NCBI GenBank assembly: GCA_023269615.1
Contig: JAHFSY010000030.1
Coordinates: 1 to 56,509, forward strand
Length of the DNA: 56,509 nucleotides
Direction of reading: 5' to 3'
Source of the DNA: Verrucomicrobiota bacterium
GTDB lineage: Bacteria; Verrucomicrobiota; Verrucomicrobiia; JABWAM01
Below the pieces are notes generated by a model. It was not told the origin of the DNA and did no database searches. It saw only the letters and a list, made by a program, of their open reading frames with translations. Positions 23,597 through 32,355 of this stretch are shown in pieces; position 1 is the stretch's first letter; every line of letters begins with the position of its first letter. Both the position numbers and the translations under genes were made by a program.

Positions 23597-24304
23597 TCAG
23601 GAAACATCCTTCAACGTAAACTTCTCCTCGTACAAGGCCTTGCCCACAATGACGCCCTCAAGATTCGAATGACGCAGATGCTGCAGCGCTTTCACATCTT
23701 CGACACTTCCCACGCCACCCGAGGCAATCACAAAGCCGTGGACGGATACACAAAGGCGCCCCACGCTGGCGAGGGGTGGACCCGTGAGCATACCGTCGGT
23801 CTGCACATCGGTGAACACAATGCGGTTGGCGCCCATCGCGCTCACCTTGCGGGCAAAATCAAATGCGTCCACGTCGGATTTCTGCGTCCAACCCTCCACC
23901 GCCACCTTGCCGTCACGGGCATCAATCCCAACAATGATGGATTCGCCATACTCGGCGAGAATGCGGTCAAGAAACGGTTCCGAAAGCGCCTTCGTGCCGA
24001 GCACCACACGGCTGACGCCCGTACCCAGCGCGCGTTCCACCGCCTCGCGCGAGCGCAAACCTCCTCCCAGCTGGACGTTGCACTTCACCGCCCCGCAGAT
24101 TTTTGCGACCCAGTTGAGATTTTTTTGCTCGCCCGAGAACGCCCCATCAAGATCCACGACGTGAATGAGCGTCGCCCCCTCCCCTTCCCATCGCTTCGCC
24201 ATGGCCACCGGGTCGTCCGAATAAACCGTCACGTCGTCCTTGCGTCCCTGCTTGAGGCGGACGCATTTGCCGTCTTTGAGATCAATGGCTGGGATGACGA
24301 ACAT
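23597..24304 (-). CDS. hisA: HisA, phosphoribosylformimino-AICAR ribotide isomerase
   Basis: 235 residues, a complete TIM barrel. Isomerises ProFAR to PRFAR in histidine synthesis. The catalytic Asp pair is seen in AIDLKDGKCVRLKQG (Asp8) and IVFTDVQTDG (about 127-136). The phosphate sites are QLGGGLRS and ASGGVGSVED. It lies 215 bases downstream of hisH, with a repeat element between them, so co-transcription is possible but not tight. Confidence 0.93.
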   Translation of the reverse strand: MFVIPAIDLKDGKCVRLKQGRKDDVTVYSDDPVAMAKRWEGEGATLIHVVDLDGAFSGEQKNLNWVAKICGAVKCNVQLGGGLRSREAVERALGTGVSRVVLGTKALSEPFLDRILAEYGESIIVGIDARDGKVAVEGWTQKSDVDAFDFARKVSAMGANRIVFTDVQTDGMLTGPPLASVGRLCVSVHGFVIASGGVGSVEDVKALQHLRHSNLEGVIVGKALYEEKFTLKDVS

Positions 24305-24395
24305 GGGGGGATTGGGTGAGAGCTGCTGGCTACCAGCTTCTAGCTACTGGATGCTGGCTGCAAGCAAGAAGACGCGGATCGGCCTCCCTCCGACC

Positions 24396-24470
24396 TGTAG
24401 CCACGCTCGCCAGAGCGTGGTTCCGGTCCGCATACATCCCGAGATCCGCGTTCTGGCGAACGCGGCTACA
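24396..24470. repeat. TGTAG/CTACA-bounded double-hairpin element
   Basis: Starts TGTAGCC and ends GGCTACA. The inside is two hairpins of the GCTCGCCAGAGC / GTTCTGGCGAAC type separated by about 25 bases. It sits between hisH and hisA (both minus strand), next to a CTGGCTACCAGC-type tandem at 24324-24360. Confidence 0.8.
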
Positions 24471-24519
24471 TCTGACACAGACCTGTTTTTTACCACGCAC
24501 CGGATTGAACCTACAAGCC

Positions 24520-25125
24520 TTACAGCTTCACAAAATTCTCGAGCATCTTCAACCCGACGGACTGGCTTTTCTCCGGGTGAAACTGGCAGGCGAATACATT
24601 TTGGTTCCACACCATCGAGGCGAAGCGGAGGCCGTATTCGGTTTGGGTGCAGGCGATCGTGGCATCGGCTGGTTGCGGGAAATAGGAGTGCACGAAATAA
24701 ACGTAGCTGCCGTCGGACACTCCCTGCAACAACGGGCAATTCGATTTTTTGATCTCGATCCGGTTCCAGCCAATCTGTGGAACCTTGAGCTGGGATTGCG
24801 GAAAGCGCACCACGCTCCCCTTATAGATGCCAAGCCCGCCCACCTCGTTGCCCTCCTCGCTGCGCTCGAACAACGCCTGATAGCCGAGGCAGATTCCAAG
24901 GAACGGTTTTCCGCCGCGGATGAATTCTTTCAGCGGCTCGATCAATTTCTGTTTGCCGAGGTTTTTCATGCAATCCGTGAACGCGCCCACGCCGGGCAAC
25001 ACGAGGCGATCCGCCTCGGCGATTTCGCGCGCGCTCTTGACGATGCGCACTTTTCCTCCCACGCGCTGAAGCGCTTTCTCGACACTGCGCAGGTTTCCCA
25101 TTCCGTAATCAACCAATGCGATCAT
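24520..25125 (-). CDS. hisH: HisH, glutamine amidotransferase subunit of IGP synthase
   Basis: 201 residues. Supplies ammonia from glutamine to HisF for imidazole-glycerol-phosphate formation. The nucleophile is in FLGICLGYQALFE (Cys about 80), and the catalytic His and Glu are in CQFHPEKSQ (about 184-188). The N terminus IALVDYGMGNLRSVEKAL is typical. hisF is not in the window. Confidence 0.93.
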   Translation of the reverse strand: MIALVDYGMGNLRSVEKALQRVGGKVRIVKSAREIAEADRLVLPGVGAFTDCMKNLGKQKLIEPLKEFIRGGKPFLGICLGYQALFERSEEGNEVGGLGIYKGSVVRFPQSQLKVPQIGWNRIEIKKSNCPLLQGVSDGSYVYFVHSYFPQPADATIACTQTEYGLRFASMVWNQNVFACQFHPEKSQSVGLKMLENFVKL

Positions 25126-25245
25126 GGATCAAGTATCATGGATCATGGATCATGGGACAAGTCGGAAGGCATGCCTTTCGCATTTCGACTTCACCACACC
25201 TCGACCCGCCTGCGCCTCTTGCGCAAGCCTGAAGAATTTTCCAAC

Positions 25246-25360
25246 GGGGGACCACACGCGGCTCGCGTGTCTTGTTCGACGGCCCGTCGAACAAATCCCT
25301 TGGGCCCAAGGGAAAATCGGCGGGCCGCCGATTTTTACACGCGAGCCGCGTGTGCTCCCC
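25246..25360. repeat. Five-hairpin palindromic element
   Basis: Outer 18-bp arms CACACGCGGCTCGCGTGT (25253-25270) and its exact complement at 25337-25354 extend with one mismatch through GGGGA/TCCCC. Each arm is itself a hairpin (ACACGCG GCT CGCGTGT). Between them are three near-perfect palindromes: TTGTTCGACGG...CCGTCGAACAA, CCCTTGGGCCCAAGGG, and AAAATCGGCGG...CCGCCGATTTT. The whole can form a cruciform or multi-branched RNA. There is no coding capacity. Confidence 0.85.
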
Positions 25361-25378
25361 ATCCCCTTGAGTCTCTTA

Positions 25379-25499
25379 GAGTGTGTCCGGAAAGTAAGTT
25401 GCTTGCTCGTGGTAGGGCGCGACCGCTGGGCGCGCCGCTGCGTAGCGGACGGCCCGGCGGTCCGTCCCTACCTCGAATACTGAATTTCCGGACACGCTC
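25379..25499. mobile_element. MITE-like element with IS5-type ends and TTA flanks
   Basis: 121 bp. GAGTGTGTCCGGAAA at the left (25379-25393) is mirrored by TTTCCGGACACGCTC at the right (25485-25499) with one mismatch. TTA flanks both ends (25376-25378 and 25500-25502). Three-base TNA duplications and GAG-type ends are known for the IS1031 group of the IS5 family. The inside holds a further fold-back (GGTAGGGCGCG...CCGTCCCTACC). No transposase is encoded. Confidence 0.65.
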
Positions 25500-25541
25500 T
25501 TATGGATTGAATGCAGCGCCTGAAACGGACATCCTCATTCC

Positions 25542-26795
25542 ATGTTCAGGGTTTTCATGAGGAATCTGGTTGTGTCTTTTGGCGTCGCGATCCCCTTGCT
25601 CGTTGCGGCTGACGCTGCGGAGAGTCCTGCCGATTCCAAAAGTTTCGTGGATGCCAGCAACCAGTTTGCTTTCGATTTGTATTCAAAACTTCCGAGGAAG
25701 GATGATGACAACATCCTCTTTTCTCCGTTCAGCGTATGGAGTGCGCTGGCCATGTTGAACGAGGGCGCGAAGGGAGCCACTGCGAAGGAAATCTCCACAA
25801 CCCTGCATCTTCCGACGGAGGCAGGTTCGTGGAAACAATCGCTTTCCGAATGTTCGGCCCGCCTTCAGCGCGAAGATGCAAAAGCCAGGGTGTGCGTGGC
25901 CAACGCCCTCTGGATTCAAAAAGGCTATCCTCTGAATCCCGGATTTGATGCCGTCATCCGCAAATCATTTGGCGGTCAGGTCGAATCCGTTGATTTTGGA
26001 AAGGCGGATGCCGCTGCCAAGATTGTCAACGCATGGGCTTCCAAGCAGACCGATGGAAAAATCCCACAGGTGATCTCGGCGGCGGACATCGATGTTTTGA
26101 CCCGTCTCATCCTCGCCAACGCGATTTATTTCAAAGGGCTTTGGGTCAGCAAGTTTGACCCCAAGGCCACGCATGACGCTGATTTCCGGATTACCAAGGA
26201 GCGCAAGGTGACGGTTCCATTCATGCGGAAGACAACGGCTGTATATTATGCCGAGGACAATCAGGCCCAGTGTGTGGAAATTCCATACGAAGGTGGCGAA
26301 CTGGCGATGGGGATCTTTCTGCCCCGGAAAGATAATCTGATGGAATTTGAGAAATCGCTCGATGCGAAAAAATTGGCCGCGTGGCGGAAACGAATGGATT
26401 CCCATACAGTGAGCCTCCTGATGCCCAGATGCCACATGGAAACTGACTATGAGATGATCCCATGTTTGAAAGATTTGGGAATGCCCCTTGCATTCACCAG
26501 TCCGCCCCTATCCCCGCACGCCGATTTTTCCGGGATCAGCAAGGCTGAAGAACTGATGGTGGCACGCGTCATCCACAAGGCTGTGATGGACGTGGACGAA
26601 GGCGGGACCGAGGCCGCTGCGGTAACAGTCATTCTGATGGAAGCTGGAGGCGCCCCACCGAAAGATTATAAACCGCCACCCATTCCCGAGTTTCGGGCCG
26701 ATCATCCATTCCTGTTCTGGATCGTCGAGAGCAAAAGCGGCTGCATCCTCTTCATGGGGCGCGTTCAAAACCCGTCATCTGCCGAGAAGAAGTGA
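25542..26795 (+). CDS. Secreted serpin (serine protease inhibitor)
   Basis: 417 residues from ATG 25542; ATG 25557 is an alternative start. A signal peptide (RNLVVSFGVAIPLLVAADAA) is followed by a full serpin fold: NILFSPFSVWSALAMLNEGA, then LANAIYFKG and FRADHPFLFWI near the C terminus. The hinge EGGTEAAAVT (about residues 351-360) has the small residues needed for loop insertion, so it should be inhibitory. Counting from the hinge puts P1 near Gly/Ala in MEAGGAP, which would suit elastase- or subtilisin-like targets, but the exact bond is uncertain. Confidence 0.9.
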   Translation: MFRVFMRNLVVSFGVAIPLLVAADAAESPADSKSFVDASNQFAFDLYSKLPRKDDDNILFSPFSVWSALAMLNEGAKGATAKEISTTLHLPTEAGSWKQSLSECSARLQREDAKARVCVANALWIQKGYPLNPGFDAVIRKSFGGQVESVDFGKADAAAKIVNAWASKQTDGKIPQVISAADIDVLTRLILANAIYFKGLWVSKFDPKATHDADFRITKERKVTVPFMRKTTAVYYAEDNQAQCVEIPYEGGELAMGIFLPRKDNLMEFEKSLDAKKLAAWRKRMDSHTVSLLMPRCHMETDYEMIPCLKDLGMPLAFTSPPLSPHADFSGISKAEELMVARVIHKAVMDVDEGGTEAAAVTVILMEAGGAPPKDYKPPPIPEFRADHPFLFWIVESKSGCILFMGRVQNPSSAEKK

Positions 26796-26856
26796 ATGGG
26801 GCGTGACGGGCCTCGGGGATAATCGAAAGGCTCGTTTCCCTCCAATGGGTAAAAAG

Positions 26857-27010
26857 CGGAGGGACACGCTCCGTCGTGTCCGTCCCCGTTGCAAACGAAG
26901 ATCAGGCAAGAGATGCTTCGAGGGCGATGAAGACGCATGATCGGAGTTCGCCGTAAGTCGGAGTGTTGTGAGCACGAGCACCGACGGACACGACGGAGCG
27001 TGTCCCTCCG
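26857..27010. repeat. Long inverted repeat with 27-bp perfect arms
   Basis: CGGAGGGACACGCTCCGTCG (26857-26876) continues to 26883 and is mirrored exactly at 26984-27010. The loop of 100 bases has no gene. The left arm also contains the empty form of the insertion site occupied at 56193-56261. It lies between the serpin gene and the end of wecB (convergent). Confidence 0.85.
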
Positions 27011-27042
27011 TCACCCTGAACCACACAAGAAACCGGGGGTGA

Positions 27043-28125
27043 TCAAAACATTCCCAACAAGCTTTTTACAATTCTCGGAGCGGTCTTTCCATCCCAGAGC
27101 GGGATCGGTTTCGGCTTCTTCCAATTTCCCCGCAGAATTGAGCGGAGCCTTGCCAGTGCGCGGTTGTAATTTTCGCCCATCAACTCGGCGGTGCCGCGCT
27201 CCACGCAGATGGGACGCTCGGTGGTTGTGCGCATGATCAGGCATGGGACGCCCAGATACGACGTTTCCTCCTGCACTCCCCCGCTGTCGGTCACCACGGC
27301 ACGGGCGCATCGCATCCGGTTCACGAAATCGAAATATCCGACGGGCTCCATGATCCGCAGGTTGGGGATCGCTGAAAATGTTTTCCAAAGACGGTGTTTC
27401 TGCAACTGGACGCGCGTCCTCGGATGCAGTGGTAGTTCCACGGGGAGCAGTTGCGTGGCTTTCTTCAAAAAATCGGTGAGGCGTTTCAAACCTGCGAGCG
27501 AGTCCACGTTGGATGGACGGTGAAACGTCATGAGGAGAAAATCGGATGTCGGGCGGCGCGCGCGCTTGAGCGCGTCCACGAGCGAGTCAATCATCACGTT
27601 GCCGACGCGCGCGATGCGCGAAGCAGGAATGCCTTCGCCGCGCAGGTTGGCGTCGGCGTCGGCGGACGGCGTGAGGAGCAGGTCGGAAATGAGGTCGGTG
27701 AGGATGCGGTTGGTTTCCTCGGGCATGAGACGGTCGCGGCTGCGCAAGCCGGCTTCGACATGCGCCACGGGAATGTGGAGTTTCGTGGCGGCGAGCGCCA
27801 TCGCAAGCGTGGAATTCACATCGCCCACGACGATGACGGCGCGGGGGCGGAGCTTTTGGAGGATGGGCTCGGCGCGTTCGAGCACGCGCGCGGTGGTCTG
27901 CGCATGCGAGCCGCTTCCAACGCCGAGATTGTAGTCGGGACGCCCGAGTCCAAGTTCGTGGAGAAAAACAGAGCTCAGGGCTGCATCGTGATGCTGTCCC
28001 GTGTTGAGCAGGCGATGGGCGATGCGGCGGCGGCGGAACTCGCGCGCAATGGGCGCAACCTTCATGAAATTGGGCCGCGCACCGGCGACGAGAAGAAACG
28101 GGGAAGCGTTCACGCGGAATGTCAT
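27043..28125 (-). CDS. wecB: UDP-N-acetylglucosamine 2-epimerase (non-hydrolysing)
   Basis: 360 residues from ATG 28125. Converts UDP-GlcNAc to UDP-ManNAc for surface polysaccharide. GARPNFMKVAP at the N terminus, GDVNSTLA, HVEAGLRSRDRLMPEETNR and the UDP-binding VTDSGGVQEE are all present, so the enzyme should be active. No neighbouring polysaccharide genes are seen. An upstream in-frame start at 28158 would add 11 residues not typical of the family and is rejected. Confidence 0.9.
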   Translation of the reverse strand: MTFRVNASPFLLVAGARPNFMKVAPIAREFRRRRIAHRLLNTGQHHDAALSSVFLHELGLGRPDYNLGVGSGSHAQTTARVLERAEPILQKLRPRAVIVVGDVNSTLAMALAATKLHIPVAHVEAGLRSRDRLMPEETNRILTDLISDLLLTPSADADANLRGEGIPASRIARVGNVMIDSLVDALKRARRPTSDFLLMTFHRPSNVDSLAGLKRLTDFLKKATQLLPVELPLHPRTRVQLQKHRLWKTFSAIPNLRIMEPVGYFDFVNRMRCARAVVTDSGGVQEETSYLGVPCLIMRTTTERPICVERGTAELMGENYNRALARLRSILRGNWKKPKPIPLWDGKTAPRIVKSLLGMF

Positions 28126-28492
28126 ATCAGCTTGGAGCGGCGAGCCGCAACTCCGCAATCGGATTTCCGGAGACCCCTGATCCCGGTTTTCTCCGCAGAT
28201 TACGCAGATGGACGCAGATTTTCGGAGGGTTTCGCGCCAAGTCGCAAAGTCGCAAAGGAAAAGCCCCTTGATCCCAACCGCGCCATTCCGCTTGTAAGCC
28301 AGGCTTACAAGCGGAATGGCGCGGTTGATTGCCGTTCAGAGATCTGCATCCATCTGTGGAGAAATTCCGGGGTCAGGGGCCTTTGCGCCTTGGCGTCTTT
28401 GCGAGAGACCCTCCGAAAATCTGCGGAGAAATTCCGGGGCCAAGGGGCCCGCGGTCATTCCGCAATCCGCACTCCGAAATCCACAATAAAAA
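28126..28492. other. Gene-free spacer holding a long fold-back repeat
   Basis: Nested inverted arms: TTTCTCCGCAG (28188) with CTGCGGAGAAA (28421), ATTTTCGGAGGGT (28218) with ACCCTCCGAAAAT (28408), and CGCAAAGG against CCTTTGCG. At the centre is a perfect palindrome with 25-bp arms (28276-28300 and 28302-28326) around a single base. Between 28431 and the tRNA lies the phrase ATTCCGCAATCCGCACTCCG, a repeat motif also found within uvrC. No gene seen. Confidence 0.75.
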
Positions 28493-28569
28493 TGGCGGTC
28501 GCGACGAGGCTCGAACTCGCAACCTCCGCCGTGACAGGGCGGCGCTCTAACCAATTGAGCTACGCGACC
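28493..28569 (-). tRNA. tRNA-Asp (GTC)
   Basis: Read on the minus strand, the acceptor GGTCGCG pairs with CGCGACC, the D arm GCTCAATTGGTTAGAGC is normal, and the anticodon loop CTGTCAC gives GTC. The T arm has GTTCGAGCC, and the discriminator is G. The CCA end is encoded (28493-28495). The convergent-looking reading frames over it are artefacts. Confidence 0.97.
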
Positions 28570-28661
28570 GGCCAAGAACCGTGCACTCTACACTGCGGGC
28601 GGGTTTTGCCAAGAAGCATTTTCTGAAAGACTGCGAGTGGATGCGATTCAGATGAGGACCT

Positions 28662-28694
28662 CTCGCCTCGCCGAAGCCTGCGGCGTAGCGCGGG
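28662..28694. repeat. Short (33-bp) copy of the 69-bp CTCGCC...GCGCGGG element
   Basis: CTCGCCTCGCCG joined directly to AAGCCTGCGGCGTAGCGCGG plus G: the first 12 and last 21 bases of the longer element with the middle 36 bases missing. It is embedded between CTCTCGC-like and GCGAGAG arms, so the copy forms a hairpin. It sits in the spacer between tRNA-Asp and gap. Confidence 0.7.
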
Positions 28695-28793
28695 TTGCGA
28701 GAGACCTTCCGAATTTCCGGCTCTTTTCCATTCACTTACAGTTTGACCCTTCACCCGCCCCGGAATATGCTTCGCGGTCTTTCACCAAACTGA

Positions 28794-29849
<1,056 letters not shown>

Positions 29850-29894
29850 AGGTTGACGCGATTGCGAGGTTTTTCAGCCGGTATTTTCACCCAC

Positions 29895-31115
29895 ATGGCC
29901 AAGCTTTCCGTCAGGGATCTTGAAGTTCGCGGCCAGCGCATCCTGGTGCGCGTGGATTTCAACGTGCCACTCGACGCCGAGGGGAAAATCACGGATGACT
30001 CGCGGATCCGCGCGGCGCTTCCCACGCTGGATTACCTGCTCGAGCGCGGCGCTCGCGTGATCGTTTGCAGTCACCTGGGACGTCCCAAGGGACGTGATCC
30101 GTCGATGAGCCTTCGCCCGGTGGTGCAGCGTTTGTCAGACCTCATCCTGCGTCCAGTGGCGTTCGTGGATGATTGCACTGGCGAGAAGGTCGAGAAGACG
30201 ATCTCGATCATGCAGAACGGCGACTGCCTCCTGCTCGAGAATCTGCGTTTTTACGAGGAGGAGGAGAAAAACGATCCCGGATTTGCGAAGAAGCTCGCGT
30301 CGTACGCGGACATCTACATCAACGACGCCTTCGGCACGGCGCATCGCGCACACGCCTCGACGGAAGGGGTGACGCATCATGTGAGGCAATCCGCCGCGGG
30401 TTTCCTGATGCAGAAGGAGTTGAAGTACCTGGGCGAGGAATTGTCTGATCCCGGTCGTCCGTTCGTCGCGATTCTCGGCGGCGCGAAAGTGAGCGACAAG
30501 ATCAAGGTGATCGAGTCGTTGCTCGACAAGGCGGACATGCTGTAGATCGGCGGCGCGATGGCCTACACATTTTTGAAAAGCCAGGGCATTCCCACCGGCG
30601 CGTCGCTGGTGGAGGAGGATCGCCTGGACATCAGCAAGCGGATGATGGAGCTGGCGATGTCGAAAGAAAAACGCATCCTGCTGCCGCTTGACCATGTGGC
30701 GGCGAAGCGCGTGGAGACTGACAAGCTCGACAAGAAGGGACGAAAGATCGTGGAGTTCCAGGGGGCGCACGCGACGGATTGCCCCTCGATTGACGACGGC
30801 TGGTGCGGGGTGGACATCGGGCCCTTCACGATCAAGGCGTACCAGATGGCGATTGCGAAGGCGAAGACGGTACTCTGGAACGGGCCGATGGGGATATTTG
30901 AAAACAAGGAATTTTCGAAAGGCACATTTGAAGTCGCGGCTGCAGTGGCGAACAGCGGCTCAAAGTCCATTGTGGGAGGTGGCGATTCCGTGAAGGCGAT
31001 CCATGCCAGCGGGCTTGCGGAAAAGATCACCTTCCTGAGCACGGGCGGCGGCGCGTCCCTTGAGTTCCTCGAAGGAAAGACCTTGCCAGGAGTAGCCGCC
31101 TTGACGGATAAGTAA
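29895..31115 (+). pseudogene. pgk: Phosphoglycerate kinase, interrupted by one in-frame TAG
   Basis: From ATG 29895 the frame encodes a normal bacterial PGK of 406 codons ([30 protein letters not shown], then GGAMAYTFLK, WNGPMGIFEN, GGGDSVKAI and STGGGASLEFLEGK). Codon 217 (30543-30545) is TAG. Both sides are intact and in the same frame. The family has a hydrophobic residue at this position (ADxLIIGG), and TTG to TAG would be a single base change. Other genes here, such as sufT and secG, end with TAG, so general reassignment is unlikely. A sequencing or assembly error, a real nonsense mutation or readthrough are all possible. Confidence 0.9.
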
Positions 31116-31126
31116 GGGTTTCCCGA

Positions 31127-31894
31127 ATGAAAGTCCGACGTCCCATCATTGCAGGCAACTGGAAGATGCACAAAACAGTGCATGAAGCGCAGACTTTGGT
31201 GAAGAGCCTTCTCCTCGAATTGCCCGACACCATCATTTCCGACAAGGACGTGGTGTTGTGCCCGCCCTTCACGGCGCTCCACAAGGTGGCCGACATGGTT
31301 TCCAACACCAGCATCCGCATGGGCGCGCAGGACATGCATTGGGAAAAGGAAGGTGCGTTCACGGGGGAAATTTCCGCCACGATGTTGCGCGATGTGTATT
31401 GCCGTTACGTGATCCTCGGCCACAGCGAACGCCGCCAGCATTTCGGCGAGACAAGCCAGACCGTCAATCTCAAGGCCAAGGCGGCGCTCGCTTCAAACCT
31501 GCGCCCGATCGTGTGCGTGGGCGAGACTCTCGAGGAGCGTGAGAAAAAGGATTTCAGGGCGATCGTGCGCGCGCAGGTGCGCGAAAGCCTTCACGGCATC
31601 GCGGCCGAACTGGCCGAGGAGGTTGTGGTCGCCTACGAGCCGGTCTGGGCCATCGGGACCGGCAGGAACGCGTCGCCCGCCCAGGCGCAGGAGGTGCATG
31701 CCTTGATTCGCACCGTGCTCGCCGATCTCTTTGGCGCAAAGCGCGCCGCAAAGGTCCGCATCCAGTATGGCGGCAGCGTGAAGCCCGCCAATGCGGAGGA
31801 ACTTCTCAGTCAGACCGACATTGACGGGGCCCTTGTGGGCGGCGCGAGCCTTGATGCCCGCAGCTTTACCGCCATTGTCAAAGCCGCAAAATAA
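31127..31894 (+). CDS. tpiA: Triosephosphate isomerase
   Basis: 255 residues. Interconverts dihydroxyacetone phosphate and glyceraldehyde-3-phosphate. The catalytic Lys13 is in GNWKMHK, His99 in ILGHSERR, and Glu171 in AYEPVWAIGTG. The phosphate loop IQYGGSVKPAN is intact. It starts 11 bases after pgk and ends one base before secG. Confidence 0.97.
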   Translation: MKVRRPIIAGNWKMHKTVHEAQTLVKSLLLELPDTIISDKDVVLCPPFTALHKVADMVSNTSIRMGAQDMHWEKEGAFTGEISATMLRDVYCRYVILGHSERRQHFGETSQTVNLKAKAALASNLRPIVCVGETLEEREKKDFRAIVRAQVRESLHGIAAELAEEVVVAYEPVWAIGTGRNASPAQAQEVHALIRTVLADLFGAKRAAKVRIQYGGSVKPANAEELLSQTDIDGALVGGASLDARSFTAIVKAAK

Positions 31895-31895
31895 T

Positions 31896-32267
31896 ATGAA
31901 CTGGATCTCCATCCTCATTGGTTTCCTGCTGACGGTCCACGTGATCGTCTGCATCCTTCTCATCATGATCGTGCTGATGCAGCGCCCCAAGAGCGAGGGA
32001 CTTGGCACGACGTTTGGCGGCGGGGTGACGGACACCCTGTTTGGTTCCGGCGCCGGCAACGTGCTCACCAACATCACCCGATGGCTCGGCACCGTCTTCT
32101 TCATCACCACCATGCTGCTGGCGTATCTCTACAGTCATCGTGAGCCGACGAGCACCCTTGGAAGTAAAATGGCCGCGCCAGACGTCACGATGACCAATGC
32201 CGCTCCCACGCAGCTTGGGCCTGTTGTGCCTTCGACGGGCACCTCGACCAACAAGACGACGAGGTAG
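31896..32267 (+). CDS. secG: Preprotein translocase subunit SecG
   Basis: 123 residues. Two membrane helices (about 5-25 and 60-80) are separated by the conserved MIVLMQRPKSEGLGTTFGG loop that contacts SecY. The C-terminal tail of about 40 residues is low-complexity (T, S, P, N rich) and longer than in E. coli. It is the last gene of the glycolytic operon and is followed by a hairpin element that may terminate transcription. Confidence 0.9.
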   Translation: MNWISILIGFLLTVHVIVCILLIMIVLMQRPKSEGLGTTFGGGVTDTLFGSGAGNVLTNITRWLGTVFFITTMLLAYLYSHREPTSTLGSKMAAPDVTMTNAAPTQLGPVVPSTGTSTNKTTR

Positions 32268-32280
32268 CTGATTTGGTCGC

Positions 32281-32352
32281 GTAGGAGCCGTTGCCAACGG
32301 CGACCGGGTAGAGATGGCCAGAGCGGAGATCGCCGATGGCATCGGCTCCTAC
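32281..32352. repeat. GTAGGAGCC...GGCTCCTAC element with two different inner hairpins
   Basis: Arms GTAGGAGCCG (32281-32290) and CGGCTCCTAC (32343-32352) enclose GCCGTTGCCAACGGC and GATCGCCGATGGCATCGGC. The second half is identical over 26 bases to part of the segment inserted in uvrC (34629-34654). It sits between convergent secG and the CNNM gene. Confidence 0.85.
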
Positions 32353-32355
32353 AAA

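Larger units (their letters stand above)
25126..25541. other. Gene-free, repeat-dense spacer between hisH and the serpin gene
   Basis: 416 bases with no credible gene. It starts with tandem CATGGATC repeats (25132-25156), then carries a five-hairpin element (25246-25360) and a MITE-like element (25379-25499), both described separately. The remaining 40 bases lead into the serpin gene and should hold its promoter. Confidence 0.75.

Noticed and set aside
28336..28575. Minus-strand frame beginning MAGRVAQLVRAPPCHGG
   Set aside because: It is translated tRNA-Asp and repeat sequence, a well-known kind of spurious frame.
30543..30545. TAG recoded as an amino acid genome-wide, or a special amino acid such as pyrrolysine
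   Set aside because: Several genes in the window (methyltransferase, sufT, secG) end normally at TAG, and no recoding structure or suppressor tRNA is seen. A point change or error is simpler.
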